A stretch of DNA of 64,000 bases, from positions 2,480,001 through 2,544,000 of the forward strand of contig NZ_CP126739.1 of the NCBI RefSeq assembly GCF_030246885.1, in the 5' to 3' direction. The position numbers and the translations under genes are program-made. The stretch is from Microbacterium sp. zg-B185. GTDB taxonomy: Bacteria > Actinomycetota > Actinomycetes > Actinomycetales > Microbacteriaceae. Below the pieces are notes generated by a model, which ran no database searches, had not been told where the DNA came from, and saw only the letters and a list, made by a program, of their open reading frames with translations. Shown one piece after another: positions 42,972 to 53,762 of the stretch; the stretch's first letter is position 1; each line of letters begins with the position of its first letter.

Positions 42972-44444
42972 TCAGGCGGTGAGGGCGAGGGCTTCCGCGG
43001 TCTCGGAGAGGATCTCCTCGGCGACCTCCGGACGCGGGTTGAGCTGCTGCCCGTAGCTGGGGATGAGCACGCGCAGGCGCGGCTCCCACTCCTGGATGCG
43101 GTCGGGGAAGCAGGTCTGAAGCAGGCCCAGCATGATCGACACGGCCGTGGACGCACCGGGCGAGGCGCCCAGCAGCCCGGCGATCGTTCCATCCGCGCCG
43201 GTGACGACTTCGGTGCCGAACTGGAGGACGCCGCCCTTCTTGGGGTCCTTCTTCATCACCTGGGCGCGCTGACCCGCGTTCAGCAGCTCCCAGTCCTCGT
43301 CCTTGGCCGTGGGCATGAAGGTGCGCAGGCTGTCGACCTTCTTCTTGTGGTTCTTCAGCAGCTCACCCACCAGGTAGGTGATCAGCGACGGGTTGTCGAT
43401 GGCGACCTTCATCATCGGCCACAGGTTGCTGGGGCGTACCTGCGAGACGATGTCGAGCATCGAACCGTTCTTGAGGAACTTCGGGCTGAACGTGGCGAAC
43501 GGCCCGAACAGCAGCGAGGTCTCGCCGTCGACCACGCGGGTGTCCAGGTGCGGCACCGACATCGGCGGCGCGCCGACCGAGGCCTGCGAGTACACCTTGG
43601 CCTTGTGCTTGGCCACCAGGGCGGGGTTGCTGGTCTTCAGCCACTGTCCGCCGATGGGGAACACCCCGTAGCCCTTGATCTCCGGGATGCCGGAGCGCTG
43701 CAGCAGTTTGAGCGCCCAGCCGCCGGCGCCGACGAACACGAACCGCGCCCGCGTCTCGCCCGGGCTGCTGCCGATCGAGTTGCGCCATCTGATGCGCCAG
43801 GTCCCATCCTTCATCCGCTTGAGCTTGCGCACCTCGCGGTTGGTGACGACCTGCGCCCCGCGCTCGCGCAGATTGTCGAACAGCTGGTGCGTCAAGGCGC
43901 CGAAGTCCACGTCGGTGCCGGCAGGCACCCGGGTGGCGGCGAACGGCTCGCCCGCCAGACGCTTCTGCATCAGCAGCGGCGCCCACTTGTTGATGACGCG
44001 CGAGTCCTCGCTGTACTGGATGCCGGCGAACAGCGGCTGGTCCTTCAGCGCTTCGTACCGCTTCTTGAGGAACGCGACATCCTTCTCGCCCCGGACGAAG
44101 GTCATGTGCGGCGTGGAGTTGATGAAGGTCGAGGGGGCATCCAGCGCGCCCTCCTCCACGAGCGAGGACCAGAACTGCCTGCTCTGCTGGAACTGCTCGT
44201 TGATCGAGATGGCCTTGGACGGATCGATCCTGCCGTCCGGACCCTCGGGCGTGTAGTTCAGCTCGCACAGCGCGGCGTGACCGGTCCCGGCGTTGTTCCA
44301 CGCGTTGGAGCTTTCCAGACCGACGTCGTGGAGTCGTTCGTAGACGACGATCTTCCAGTCGGGCTGCAACTCAGAGAGGAGCGTGCCCAGGGTGGCGCTC
44401 ATAATGCCGCCACCGATGAGAACGACATCGACGGTTTCTGTCAC
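42972..44444 (-). CDS. mqo: Malate:quinone oxidoreductase
   Basis: 490 residues, full length for an FAD-dependent, membrane-peripheral malate:quinone oxidoreductase. Dinucleotide motif VLIGGGIMSATLG at the N-terminus, then the family blocks NAWNNAGTGHAALCELNYTP and FVFVGAGGWALKLLQRSGIPE. Oxidises malate to oxaloacetate and passes electrons to menaquinone, serving as the TCA-cycle malate dehydrogenase in many actinobacteria. GTG start 6 nt after TAGACT. Confidence 0.95.
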   Translation of the reverse strand: MTETVDVVLIGGGIMSATLGTLLSELQPDWKIVVYERLHDVGLESSNAWNNAGTGHAALCELNYTPEGPDGRIDPSKAISINEQFQQSRQFWSSLVEEGALDAPSTFINSTPHMTFVRGEKDVAFLKKRYEALKDQPLFAGIQYSEDSRVINKWAPLLMQKRLAGEPFAATRVPAGTDVDFGALTHQLFDNLRERGAQVVTNREVRKLKRMKDGTWRIRWRNSIGSSPGETRARFVFVGAGGWALKLLQRSGIPEIKGYGVFPIGGQWLKTSNPALVAKHKAKVYSQASVGAPPMSVPHLDTRVVDGETSLLFGPFATFSPKFLKNGSMLDIVSQVRPSNLWPMMKVAIDNPSLITYLVGELLKNHKKKVDSLRTFMPTAKDEDWELLNAGQRAQVMKKDPKKGGVLQFGTEVVTGADGTIAGLLGASPGASTAVSIMLGLLQTCFPDRIQEWEPRLRVLIPSYGQQLNPRPEVAEEILSETAEALALTA

Positions 44445-44450
44445 CAGACA

Positions 44451-44456
44451 AGTCTA
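44451..44456 (-). promoter_or_regulatory. -10 element, leaderless promoter of mqo
   Basis: TAGACT on the minus strand, 6 nt from the GTG at 44444; no Shine-Dalgarno sequence upstream of the start. Confidence 0.55.
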
Positions 44457-44553
44457 GGCGCGGCCGGACCGTCCCCCGGACGCGCAGGAGGCCGGCATCC
44501 GTCGTCCTCGCACCTATCGCTGGACCGCGATGTGCGCAATCGGAGGCTGTGGC

Positions 44554-45838
<1,285 letters not shown>

Positions 45839-45859
45839 GGAACGAGGTGGGTCGGCGGC

Positions 45860-47146
45860 TCAGCGGCCGGTGCCGGCGTGGATGACCGCTTCGGCGTCGC
45901 CGTCGAGGCCGTACGCGGTGTGCACCACGCGGGCAGCCTCGGCCAGATCGTCGCCGCGGACGACGACGGAGATGCGGATCTCACTGGTCGAGATCATCTC
46001 GATGTTCACGCCCGAGACGCTCAGCGCCTCGAACAGCGTCGCGGAGACACCCGAATGCGTGCGCATGCCCGCGCCGACGACCGACAGCTTGCCGATCTGG
46101 TCGTCGTGGACGAGGCTTTCGAACCCGACCTCGGGCTGTTCCGCCGCCAGCGCGCGCAGCGCGATGCCGGCGTCCTCCTTCGGCAGCGTGAACGAGATGT
46201 CCGTGCGGCCGGTCGAGGCGGCCGACACGTTCTGCACGATCATGTCGACATTCGCACCGGACTTCGCGACGATCTTGAAGATCTCGGCCGCCTTGCCCGG
46301 AACGTCGGGCACGCCGATGACGGTGATCTTGGCCTGGCTCAGGTCGGTCGCGACTCCGGCGACGATCGGCTCTTCCATCTGTTCTCCTTCTGGGGCTGCG
46401 GGCGGCACCATGCCCGGACCGAGCACCCAGGTGCCGTCGCCCGAGCTGAACGTGGATCGTGCGTGGATGAGCACCCCGTGCCGGCGGGCGTACTCCACGG
46501 CACGGATGTACAGCACCTTGGCGCCGTTCGCGGCCATCTCGAGCATCTCCTCGCTGGAGATCGAGGTGAGTTTCTGCGCGCGCGGCACCACCCGCGGGTC
46601 TGCGGTGAACACTCCGTCCACGTCGCTGTAGATCTCGCACACATCGGCGTCCAGGGCGGCGGCCAGCGCGACGGCCGTCGTGTCTGACCCACCCCGGCCC
46701 AGCGTGGTGATGTCGCGGGTGTCGCGGTTGAAGCCCTGGAACCCGGCGACGATCACGATCGCGCCCTCATCCAGCGCCTCGCGCAGCCGCACGGGCGTGA
46801 CATCGACGATCCGGGCGGCACCGTGCGTGGCGTCGGTGATCATCCCCGCCTGCGAGCCGGTGAACGAGCGTGCCTCGAAGCCCATCGAGTGGATAGCCAT
46901 GGCCAGCAGCGCCATCGAGATGCGTTCTCCGCTGGAGAGGAGCATGTCCAGTTCGCGCGGCGCCGGAATGGGGGCCACCTGCGCGGCCAGGTCCAGCAGT
47001 TCGTCGGTCGTGTCGCCCATGGCGCTGACGGCGACGACCACGTCGTGTCCGGCGCGTCGCGTGTCGACGATCCGTTTGGCGACGCGCTTGATGCTCTCGG
47101 CATCGGCGACGGAGGACCCGCCGTATTTCTGGACGAACAACGCCAC
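45860..47146 (-). CDS. lysC: Aspartate kinase
   Basis: 428 residues. N-terminal kinase domain with KYGGSSVAD and [16 protein letters not shown], and C-terminal tandem ACT domains ([15 protein letters not shown], then [20 protein letters not shown]) for feedback control by lysine/threonine. First committed step of the aspartate family. The class with an internal start for the beta subunit is possible; an in-frame ATG at the DNA level is not a proof. GTG start with GGGAG upstream; a TAAGAT -10 candidate is at 47228-47233. Confidence 0.95.
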   Translation of the reverse strand: MALFVQKYGGSSVADAESIKRVAKRIVDTRRAGHDVVVAVSAMGDTTDELLDLAAQVAPIPAPRELDMLLSSGERISMALLAMAIHSMGFEARSFTGSQAGMITDATHGAARIVDVTPVRLREALDEGAIVIVAGFQGFNRDTRDITTLGRGGSDTTAVALAAALDADVCEIYSDVDGVFTADPRVVPRAQKLTSISSEEMLEMAANGAKVLYIRAVEYARRHGVLIHARSTFSSGDGTWVLGPGMVPPAAPEGEQMEEPIVAGVATDLSQAKITVIGVPDVPGKAAEIFKIVAKSGANVDMIVQNVSAASTGRTDISFTLPKEDAGIALRALAAEQPEVGFESLVHDDQIGKLSVVGAGMRTHSGVSATLFEALSVSGVNIEMISTSEIRISVVVRGDDLAEAARVVHTAYGLDGDAEAVIHAGTGR

Positions 47147-47277
47147 GATGAAGCTCCCGGAGTCGCGTCACCGAAGCGACGCGCATGTGGTCAAGAACGG
47201 GCGATCGGATGCCGCGCCCAACGCACCATCTTACGGATCCCGCCGCGCCGGCCCGTCCATGAGTCGGTCTGCGACCG

Positions 47278-49344
47278 CTACGCCCTGGCGGTGCTGGGAG
47301 CTCGCTCGTACCGGTCCGGCGTGATGGTCAGCTGCCCTTGGCCACCGGTCAGCGAGCGCAGATCCAGCACGTACCGTCCGAGTTCGGCCTCGGGGACGCT
47401 CGCCACGATGCGCGTCCCCCCGTCGTCGGTCGATTCGGTGGCGTTCACGTGCGCCCGCCGTGAGGACAGGTCGGTGAGGACCGGTCCCTGCAGGGCTGCG
47501 GGCACCGTGATGGTCACGATCGACACCGGTTCGAGCACCACCGAGCCGGCTTCGGCCAGCGCCGCCTTGACGCCGATCGAGGCGGCCGTCCGGAAGGCCA
47601 TCTCGGAGGAGTCCACGGAGTGCGACTTGCCGTCGAACAGCTCGACGCGCACGTCGACGACGGGATGACCCTGGGGTCCCCCGGCAGCCAGCGCGTCCCG
47701 TGCGCCCTTCTCCACCGCGGGGATGTACGACCGGGGCACCGCGCCGCCCACGACCGCGTCCACGAATTCGAAACCGCCTCCCGGCGGGAGGGGGCTCACC
47801 CGCAGCTGCACCACCGCGAATTGGCCGTGCCCTCCGGACTGCTTCTTCAGCTTCCCCTCCGCCTGCGCGGCGCGGGCGATCGTCTCCCGGTAGGCGACCG
47901 GTGCGGGACCGGTCGTGACGTTCACGCCGAGGACGCGCGCGAGCCGCTCCACCGCGACCGCGACGTGCGTCTCCCCCAGCCCGCGCAGGAGCGTCTGGCC
48001 CGCCGCCCGGTCCAGCCGCAGCGTCGGGTCCTCGGCGAGCAGGCGCGCCAGCGCGGTGGAGAGCTTGGCGTCATCGGATTGCGTGGCCGGGGTGAGGCTT
48101 ACGGCGTAGACGGGATGCCGGGACGGAAGCGGCGCGGGACGTCCGCTGCCTTGCCGTGACCACAGCACAGACCCCGTGGGCGAGCCGACCAGCTTGGCGA
48201 CGGCACCGACGTCGCCGGTGCGCAGGGCGTCGGCAGGCAGATGCTGGGCGCCGCGGAGCCGGAACAGGGCCGGCATCCGCTCTTCGGCGCCCGTCGTGGC
48301 GTTGCGCAGGCGGTCGCCGGGGCGCAGCGTTCCGGAGAGGACCTTCAGCATGGCGATCTGCCCCACGAACGCGTCGGCCACCGTGCGGAAGACGTGCACG
48401 ACGGTCTCGCCATCGGGTGTGGGTGCGACCCTGACCTCGGTGCCGGCGGCGCCGTCCGCGGCGGCGCCGATCACGATCCGGCTGTCGTGGTCGCGTGCGG
48501 CCGGCGTCAGCGCGCACAGCAGATCGGCGGCGCGGTCGACACCGGTTCCGGTGAGGCCGGAGCAGAGCAGCACCGGCACCGTCCCGCCGGAGGCGACCTC
48601 GTGGGCGAGCGTGCGCTCGAGCTCAGCCGGTGTCGGTTCGTTGCCGTCCAGGTACGCCTCGAGCTGCGCGTCGTCGTGGGAGACGATCTCCTCGGTCACG
48701 CTCACGTGCAGGTCGTGCTCCTCGGCCTCCGCCGCGGCAGGGACCGGCTCCTGGTGGGAGTGGCCGGTGTCGTCGTAGACGAGGGCATGCTCGCTCAGGA
48801 GGTCTGCGACGACGTGGAAGTCCTGCTCTTCTCCGATCGGCAGCTCCAGCGGCCACAGGTGATCACCGAAAGCGGCGCGCAGTTCGCCCAGCACACGGCG
48901 GAAGTCGGCGCGGGCGCGGTCCTCCTGGGTGACCACCACGATCCGTGGCAGGCCGACTGCCTGGGCAGCGGCCCACACCGCGCGCGTGCCCGCGGTGACC
49001 CCGTCCACCGCGCTGACGACCACGGCTGCGGCATCCGCCACCGCCAGGGCCGTGTCCACGCCTCCGATGAAGTCGGGATGCCCCGGGGTGTCCACCAGGG
49101 TGATCGCCCGCTCGGTGCCTTCCGCCGGTGCCCACGGCATGTGGGCCAGCGAGATCGCCAGCGTCGTCTGGCGGGCGATCTCCTCGGGATCGTGGTCGCA
49201 GACGGTGGTGCCGTGCTCGATCGATCCGCGGCGCGGGATCGCCCCGCTGCGGAACAGCAGCGCTTCCGCGAGCGTCGTCTTGCCGGAACCGGGGCCGCCC
49301 ACGAGGGCCACCGTCCGGTGCGTCGGATCAGGGTTCGCATCCAT
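47278..49344 (-). CDS. EF-G-like GTPase (FusA2-type) with degenerate G4 motif
   Basis: 688 residues; ATG at 49344 with GGGAGG upstream. Five-domain EF-G layout. G1 is GGPGSGKTTL, not the AHVDAGKTT of translational EF-G, and G3 is VDTPGHPDF. G4, normally NKxD, reads TQEDRARADF, so both Asn and Lys are replaced. The C-terminal half has the EF-G domain IV/V blocks (GGHGQFAVVQLRVSPL, then PVSIVTITVP). It groups with the non-essential EF-G paralogues of actinobacteria, whose role (perhaps ribosome protection or hibernation) is unsettled. Loss of NKxD suggests altered nucleotide binding. Confidence 0.85.
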   Translation of the reverse strand: MDANPDPTHRTVALVGGPGSGKTTLAEALLFRSGAIPRRGSIEHGTTVCDHDPEEIARQTTLAISLAHMPWAPAEGTERAITLVDTPGHPDFIGGVDTALAVADAAAVVVSAVDGVTAGTRAVWAAAQAVGLPRIVVVTQEDRARADFRRVLGELRAAFGDHLWPLELPIGEEQDFHVVADLLSEHALVYDDTGHSHQEPVPAAAEAEEHDLHVSVTEEIVSHDDAQLEAYLDGNEPTPAELERTLAHEVASGGTVPVLLCSGLTGTGVDRAADLLCALTPAARDHDSRIVIGAAADGAAGTEVRVAPTPDGETVVHVFRTVADAFVGQIAMLKVLSGTLRPGDRLRNATTGAEERMPALFRLRGAQHLPADALRTGDVGAVAKLVGSPTGSVLWSRQGSGRPAPLPSRHPVYAVSLTPATQSDDAKLSTALARLLAEDPTLRLDRAAGQTLLRGLGETHVAVAVERLARVLGVNVTTGPAPVAYRETIARAAQAEGKLKKQSGGHGQFAVVQLRVSPLPPGGGFEFVDAVVGGAVPRSYIPAVEKGARDALAAGGPQGHPVVDVRVELFDGKSHSVDSSEMAFRTAASIGVKAALAEAGSVVLEPVSIVTITVPAALQGPVLTDLSSRRAHVNATESTDDGGTRIVASVPEAELGRYVLDLRSLTGGQGQLTITPDRYERAPSTARA

Positions 49345-49431
49345 GGGGCCTCCCACGCCGGTGTGAGTTGCTGACCATCGTGCCCTGTTCGTCGCGCCCT
49401 GTCACGTGCCCGCGCGTCCGGACCGTCGCGA

Positions 49432-49437
49432 TAGCAT
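49432..49437 (+). promoter_or_regulatory. -10 element, leaderless promoter of the gene at 49445
   Basis: TAGCAT, 7 nt before the ATG at 49445. Confidence 0.45.
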
Positions 49438-49444
49438 CCCGAGC

Positions 49445-49933
49445 ATGGCTGAGTTCGAGGCGTGGGCCGAGTTCAACGTGGCGATGGTCGGCGCGACGGC
49501 GGCGCTGGCCGGGTTGGTGATCGTCGCCGCGAGCGTCAACATCGCACAGATCATCAAGACGCGCGCGTTGACCGCACGCCTCGCGGCCGGCATCGCCGCC
49601 CTCGTCCTGGCGATCGTGGCGTCCGCGCTCGGGCTGATCCCGGAGATCACACCGATCTGGTTCGGGGTTCTGCTGATGGCCGCCACCGTCGGCGCGGGGG
49701 CGTTCCAGGTGCTCGCGACGCGCGCGATCTTCGCCGACCCGGACCCGGCCGCCCGCGCACGTCTGCCGAAGTCCGTGCTCGGCTTCCTGCCGATCCTGGC
49801 CTACCTGGCCGGCGCGATCGCCGTGATGGCCGCGCATCCGTCGGGTCTGCTGCTGGCGGCCGCCGGCTGCCTTCTGGCGATCGTCGCGGCGATCGTGGTG
49901 TCCTGGGTCGTTCTGGTCGAAGTGCTGCGCTGA
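49445..49933 (+). CDS. Hypothetical four-helix membrane protein
   Basis: 162 residues with four clear membrane segments (about 10-35, 42-62, 72-90, 115-160 as a long pair) separated by short charged loops. No known motif recognised. The ATG is preferred over an upstream in-frame start because it lies 7 nt after TAGCAT. Single gene, convergent with the EamA gene. Confidence 0.7.
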   Translation: MAEFEAWAEFNVAMVGATAALAGLVIVAASVNIAQIIKTRALTARLAAGIAALVLAIVASALGLIPEITPIWFGVLLMAATVGAGAFQVLATRAIFADPDPAARARLPKSVLGFLPILAYLAGAIAVMAAHPSGLLLAAAGCLLAIVAAIVVSWVVLVEVLR

Positions 49934-49941
49934 CCGTCCGC

Positions 49942-50874
49942 TCAGCCCGCGGCCACCGGCGGGAGCTTGCCGGGCGGCTCGCGGGTCCGCACCGTGCCGC
50001 CGGTCGCCGCCAACCAGCAGCCGAGGATCACCAGCGGCAAGCCGATCAGCAGGCCGACGTGGAGCTCCTCGCCCAGGATGAGCACGCCCAGCAGGATGGC
50101 CACCACCGGGTTGACGTAGGTGAACAGCGGCGCCCGCGCCGGACCGACGTGATCGATCAGGGCGAAGAAGACGATGAAAGCGACCGCCGTGCACAGCACC
50201 GCGAGCGCCGCCAACGACACGGTGCTCTGGAGCGTGGGCACCTCGTGCTGGGTGAGCAGCGCGATGGGGAGGTAGAAGATCCCGACCGCGGCCAGCGAGA
50301 TGGTGATCGTGCCGAGCGCCGGCACGCCGGTGAGCTTGCGAGCCACGATGAACGGTGCGATGGCGTAGCAGATCGCCACGATCAGCACTTCGCCGATCGC
50401 GAGCAGGCCGGCGGCACCGCCGGTGGCCAGTCCGGGACCGGCGACGATGATCCCGACCCCCGCGAACCCGACGACCAGGCCGATGGTGCGGGCGGGCCGC
50501 AGGACCGCTCTGTCGCCACCGGCGAAGGCGATGATCGCCGCGAACAGCGGCACGGTGGCCACCAGCAGGCCCGTCAGGCCGGACGGCAGCGTCAGTTCGG
50601 CATGCCCCAGCAGCAGGAACGGCACCGCCATCTCGATCCCCGCGAACAGCAGCACCCAGCCAACCTTCGCGAAAGCGGGGCGCAGCGCCTTCTGCCGCAG
50701 CGCGAACGGAAGCAGCAGCAGCGCAGCCAGGAGCGTGCGTCCCACGACCACCGACGCGGGCGAGTACGAGTCGACCGCTTGCTTGATGAACAGGTAGGGC
50801 ATCCCCCACAGCACCGCCATCGCGGCGAAGAGCACCCAGCCGCGGGCGCCGAAGCGCTGGGTCGCGGCGATCAT
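49942..50874 (-). CDS. EamA/DMT-family transporter
   Basis: 310 residues, ten predicted membrane helices in two EamA repeats (WGMPYLFIKQAVDSYSPASVV in the first, LAALAVLCTAVAFIVFFALIDHVGPARAPLFTYVNPVVA in the second). Typical inner-membrane drug/metabolite exporter; substrate unknown. The ATG overlaps the recR stop by 1 nt (TGATG), so it is translated from the dnaX-recR transcript. Confidence 0.88.
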   Translation of the reverse strand: MIAATQRFGARGWVLFAAMAVLWGMPYLFIKQAVDSYSPASVVVGRTLLAALLLLPFALRQKALRPAFAKVGWVLLFAGIEMAVPFLLLGHAELTLPSGLTGLLVATVPLFAAIIAFAGGDRAVLRPARTIGLVVGFAGVGIIVAGPGLATGGAAGLLAIGEVLIVAICYAIAPFIVARKLTGVPALGTITISLAAVGIFYLPIALLTQHEVPTLQSTVSLAALAVLCTAVAFIVFFALIDHVGPARAPLFTYVNPVVAILLGVLILGEELHVGLLIGLPLVILGCWLAATGGTVRTREPPGKLPPVAAG

Positions 50875-51467
50875 CAGACCGCGCGACGACCTTCGAAGGC
50901 ACGACCGAGCGTGACTTCGTCGGCGTACTCCAGGTCTCCACCGACGGGCAGCCCGGAGGCCAGGCGTGTGACGGAGATCTCGAGGGTGTGCAGCAGACGG
51001 CTGAGGTAGGTGGAGGTCGCTTCGCCCTCGAGGTTCGGGTTGGTGGCGAGGATCACTTCCTGGACCGTGCCGTCGGCCAGACGCTGCATCAGCTGGGTGA
51101 TGCGCAGATCCTCCGGCCCGATCCCGGCGATCGGGCTGATGACACCGCCGAGCACGTGGTAAAGCCCGCGGAACTCACGCGTACGCTCGATCGCCGCAAC
51201 GTCCTTGGCGTCTTCGACGACGCAGATCACGGCCGGGTTGCGGCGCGGGTCGCGGCAGATGCCGCAGCGGTCCTGTTCGGAGACGTTGCCGCAGATCTCG
51301 CAGAACCGCACTTTCTCGCGCACCTCGGCCAGCAGCTGGGCCAGCCGTGACACGTCGAAGGACGGGGTCTGGAGGATGTGGAAGGTGATGCGCTGAGCCG
51401 ACTTCGGGCCGATGCCGGGAAGACGCCCGAACTCGTCGATCAGATCCTGGACGATGCCGTCGTACAT
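50874..51467 (-). CDS. recR: Recombination protein RecR
   Basis: 197 residues, the standard length. N-terminal helix-hairpin-helix ([12 protein letters not shown]), a four-Cys zinc finger (FCEICGN, then CGICRDPRR), then a Toprim domain ([15 protein letters not shown]). Works with RecF/RecO in loading RecA at gaps. It follows dnaX by 2 nt, the conserved dnaX-recR pair; the small YbaB/EbfC gene usually between them is absent here. Confidence 0.95.
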   Translation of the reverse strand: MYDGIVQDLIDEFGRLPGIGPKSAQRITFHILQTPSFDVSRLAQLLAEVREKVRFCEICGNVSEQDRCGICRDPRRNPAVICVVEDAKDVAAIERTREFRGLYHVLGGVISPIAGIGPEDLRITQLMQRLADGTVQEVILATNPNLEGEATSTYLSRLLHTLEISVTRLASGLPVGGDLEYADEVTLGRAFEGRRAV

Positions 51468-51469
51468 GG

Positions 51470-53608
51470 TCAGCTGAACCTCGTCGGCGGCTCGTAGGGC
51501 TCCTCGCGCACGAAGCGCGCACCCAGCACCTGGCGCACGACCGCTTCGCCGTAGCGCTGCGAGCCGGCGGCGGACTGCCGTGCGCTGGTCGGCATCGGCG
51601 GCGCCACCACGGGCGGCACCGGCACGTCGGTCACGGCATCCGTCTCGTCCTGGTCCTCGTCCTCGGTCGGCATCGAGGGCGCGATGTCCTGTGCCGGCAG
51701 CACCTCGCCCTCCCGCGGCGGAGCGAGCGTCGCGACGTGTGCACGCGCGGCGGCGTCCTCGGGCTCGTCATCGACGGCGAACTGCGCCACGGATGCCGGG
51801 GGCTCGGGGTCATCGGCCGGGGGCGCGTCGTCGTCGCTGGGGATCGCCGCGACGACCCACTCGGTGACCGGCGCGGCCGCGGCGGCGCGGGCGGGGACGG
51901 CAGAGGGTGGCCGCGGCGGCTCGGCAGCGGTCGCCGGAGCGGGTGCCGGCGTGGCCGCTCCCGGCCCGGGGCCGGCGTCGCTGTCGTGCTTGGCCAGGTA
52001 CTTCACCCGGATGCCGAGGACCGCGAGGATCGCCTGGCGGAGGTCTTCGCTGGGTCCGGCACCGGCGGAGAGCTTCTTGAACCGTGCGACGTCGGACTGG
52101 CTCTGGAACGACAGGGTGAGCACGTCGCCGGCGAGCGCCGTGACGCGGGCCACCGACGCGATGAGCCAGGAGGACCGGCTCTTGGACTCGAGGCCTGCAA
52201 GAACCTCGGGCCAGGCATCCCGCATGTGCTGGAGCGTGACCGGCCCGGTGGGGGCTGGCGCGGGCGCGGGGGAAGAGGAAGGCGCCGGGGCGGCAGGATC
52301 CGGCGCGGCGGGCGCCGCAGCAGGAGCGGGTGCCGCAGCGGGCGGAGCCGGAGCCCGCGTTGCCGGGGCGGGCGCAGCCGCAGCGGGCGGAGCCGGGGCG
52401 GCGGGTGCAGCAGCAGGAGCCGGTGCCGGGGCGGGCGCAGCCGCAGCGGGCGTTGCCGGAGCGGCCCGCGGGACGGCCGGACTCGGCGCAGCCGCCGCGG
52501 CGGCCGCGGCGGTCTGTGCCAGGACGCGCGCGACCATCAGTTCCAGCTGCAGGCGGGGCGAGGTGGCGCCGTTCATCTCGTCGAGGGTGGCCACGACCAG
52601 GTCGGCGGTGCGCGAGAGCCGCAGGGAGCCGAAGAGCTCGGCCTGGCGTGTCATCCGTGCGAGGTCGTCCGCGGACACCCCGCGCAGCACGGCGCCCGCG
52701 CCTTGACCCGTGGCGGCGATCACGATCAGGTCGCGCAGCCGCTCCAGGAGGTCATCGACGAACCGACGCGGGTCCTGCCCCGTCTGCACCACGCGGTCCA
52801 CGGCGGCGAAGGCGGCCGCGGCATCGGCGGCGCCGAACGCGTCCACGACCTCGTCCAGCAGCTCTGCGTGCGTGTAGCCGAGCAGGGACACCGCCCGCGC
52901 GTACTCCACCAGGGTCCCTTCGGAACCGGCGATCAGCTGGTCCAGGAGTGAGAGCGTGTCGCGGGGCGACCCACCGCCGGCGCGGACCACGAGCGACAGC
53001 ACGCCCGGCTCGACGGTGACGCCTTCGGCCTCGCATAGGGTCTGCACGTACTCGAGCATCGCGGCGGGCGGGACCAGGCGGAACGGATAGTGGTGCGTGC
53101 GCGAGCGGATCGTCCCGATGACCTTCTCGGGCTCGGTCGTGGCGAAGATGAACTTGACGTGATCGGGCGGCTCTTCGACGAGCTTCAGCAGAGCGTTGAA
53201 GCCCTGCGGGGTGACCATGTGCGCCTCGTCGAGGATGAAGATCTTGAAGCGGTCGCGGGCGGGGGCGAACACGGCGCGCTCGCGCAGGTCGCGGGCGTCA
53301 TCGACGCCGTTGTGGCTGGCCGCGTCGATCTCCACGACATCCAGGGAGCCGCCGCCGTCGCGCCCCAGTTCGACGCAGCTGTCGCACACGCCGCACGGGG
53401 TGTCGGTCGGCCCCTGAGCGCAGTTGAGGCACCGGGCGAGGATGCGCGCGGAGGTGGTCTTGCCACAGCCGCGGGGACCGGAGAAGAGGTAGGCGTGGCC
53501 GACGCGATCGCTGCGCAGCGCCGTCATCAGCGGTTCGGTGACCTGAGACTGCCCGATCATCTCGCCGAACGCCTCAGGACGGTATCGGCGGTACAGAGCA
53601 GTCGTCAC
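51470..53608 (-). CDS. dnaX: DNA polymerase III subunit gamma/tau
   Basis: 712 residues. Clamp-loader ATPase: Walker [15 protein letters not shown], zinc module [19 protein letters not shown], Walker B LDEAHM and sensor [11 protein letters not shown]. Domain III is followed by a long Ala/Pro linker (about 370-470) and a tau C-terminal domain ([18 protein letters not shown]). GTG start 6 nt after TAGGCT; the G-run between could also act as a weak ribosome binding site. Confidence 0.95.
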   Translation of the reverse strand: MTTALYRRYRPEAFGEMIGQSQVTEPLMTALRSDRVGHAYLFSGPRGCGKTTSARILARCLNCAQGPTDTPCGVCDSCVELGRDGGGSLDVVEIDAASHNGVDDARDLRERAVFAPARDRFKIFILDEAHMVTPQGFNALLKLVEEPPDHVKFIFATTEPEKVIGTIRSRTHHYPFRLVPPAAMLEYVQTLCEAEGVTVEPGVLSLVVRAGGGSPRDTLSLLDQLIAGSEGTLVEYARAVSLLGYTHAELLDEVVDAFGAADAAAAFAAVDRVVQTGQDPRRFVDDLLERLRDLIVIAATGQGAGAVLRGVSADDLARMTRQAELFGSLRLSRTADLVVATLDEMNGATSPRLQLELMVARVLAQTAAAAAAAAPSPAVPRAAPATPAAAAPAPAPAPAAAPAAPAPPAAAAPAPATRAPAPPAAAPAPAAAPAAPDPAAPAPSSSPAPAPAPTGPVTLQHMRDAWPEVLAGLESKSRSSWLIASVARVTALAGDVLTLSFQSQSDVARFKKLSAGAGPSEDLRQAILAVLGIRVKYLAKHDSDAGPGPGAATPAPAPATAAEPPRPPSAVPARAAAAAPVTEWVVAAIPSDDDAPPADDPEPPASVAQFAVDDEPEDAAARAHVATLAPPREGEVLPAQDIAPSMPTEDEDQDETDAVTDVPVPPVVAPPMPTSARQSAAGSQRYGEAVVRQVLGARFVREEPYEPPTRFS

Positions 53609-53614
53609 TCCCCC

Positions 53615-53620
53615 AGCCTA
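53615..53620 (-). promoter_or_regulatory. -10 element, leaderless promoter of dnaX
   Basis: TAGGCT on the minus strand, 6 nt from the GTG at 53608. Confidence 0.45.
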
Positions 53621-53693
53621 CGGCGTGCGAACGACATCGCGTCGGGGCGATGCGGGCCCCTGCCGCGGCGCGCGGCGAATCCCCGGATGCGGC

Positions 53694-53730
53694 CGGATCG
53701 GGACGATCCCGCTGCGTTCGTCCCGATCCG
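53694..53730. terminator. 13-bp hairpin downstream of the GH65 gene
   Basis: Perfect 13-bp stem (53694-53706 with 53718-53730) and an 11-nt loop. It lies 33 bp past the GH65 stop on the minus strand, between that gene and the dnaX promoter. No T-tract. Confidence 0.6.
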
Positions 53731-53762
53731 CGCACCCCGGCGGATCGCCCGCGGTGTGGCGA

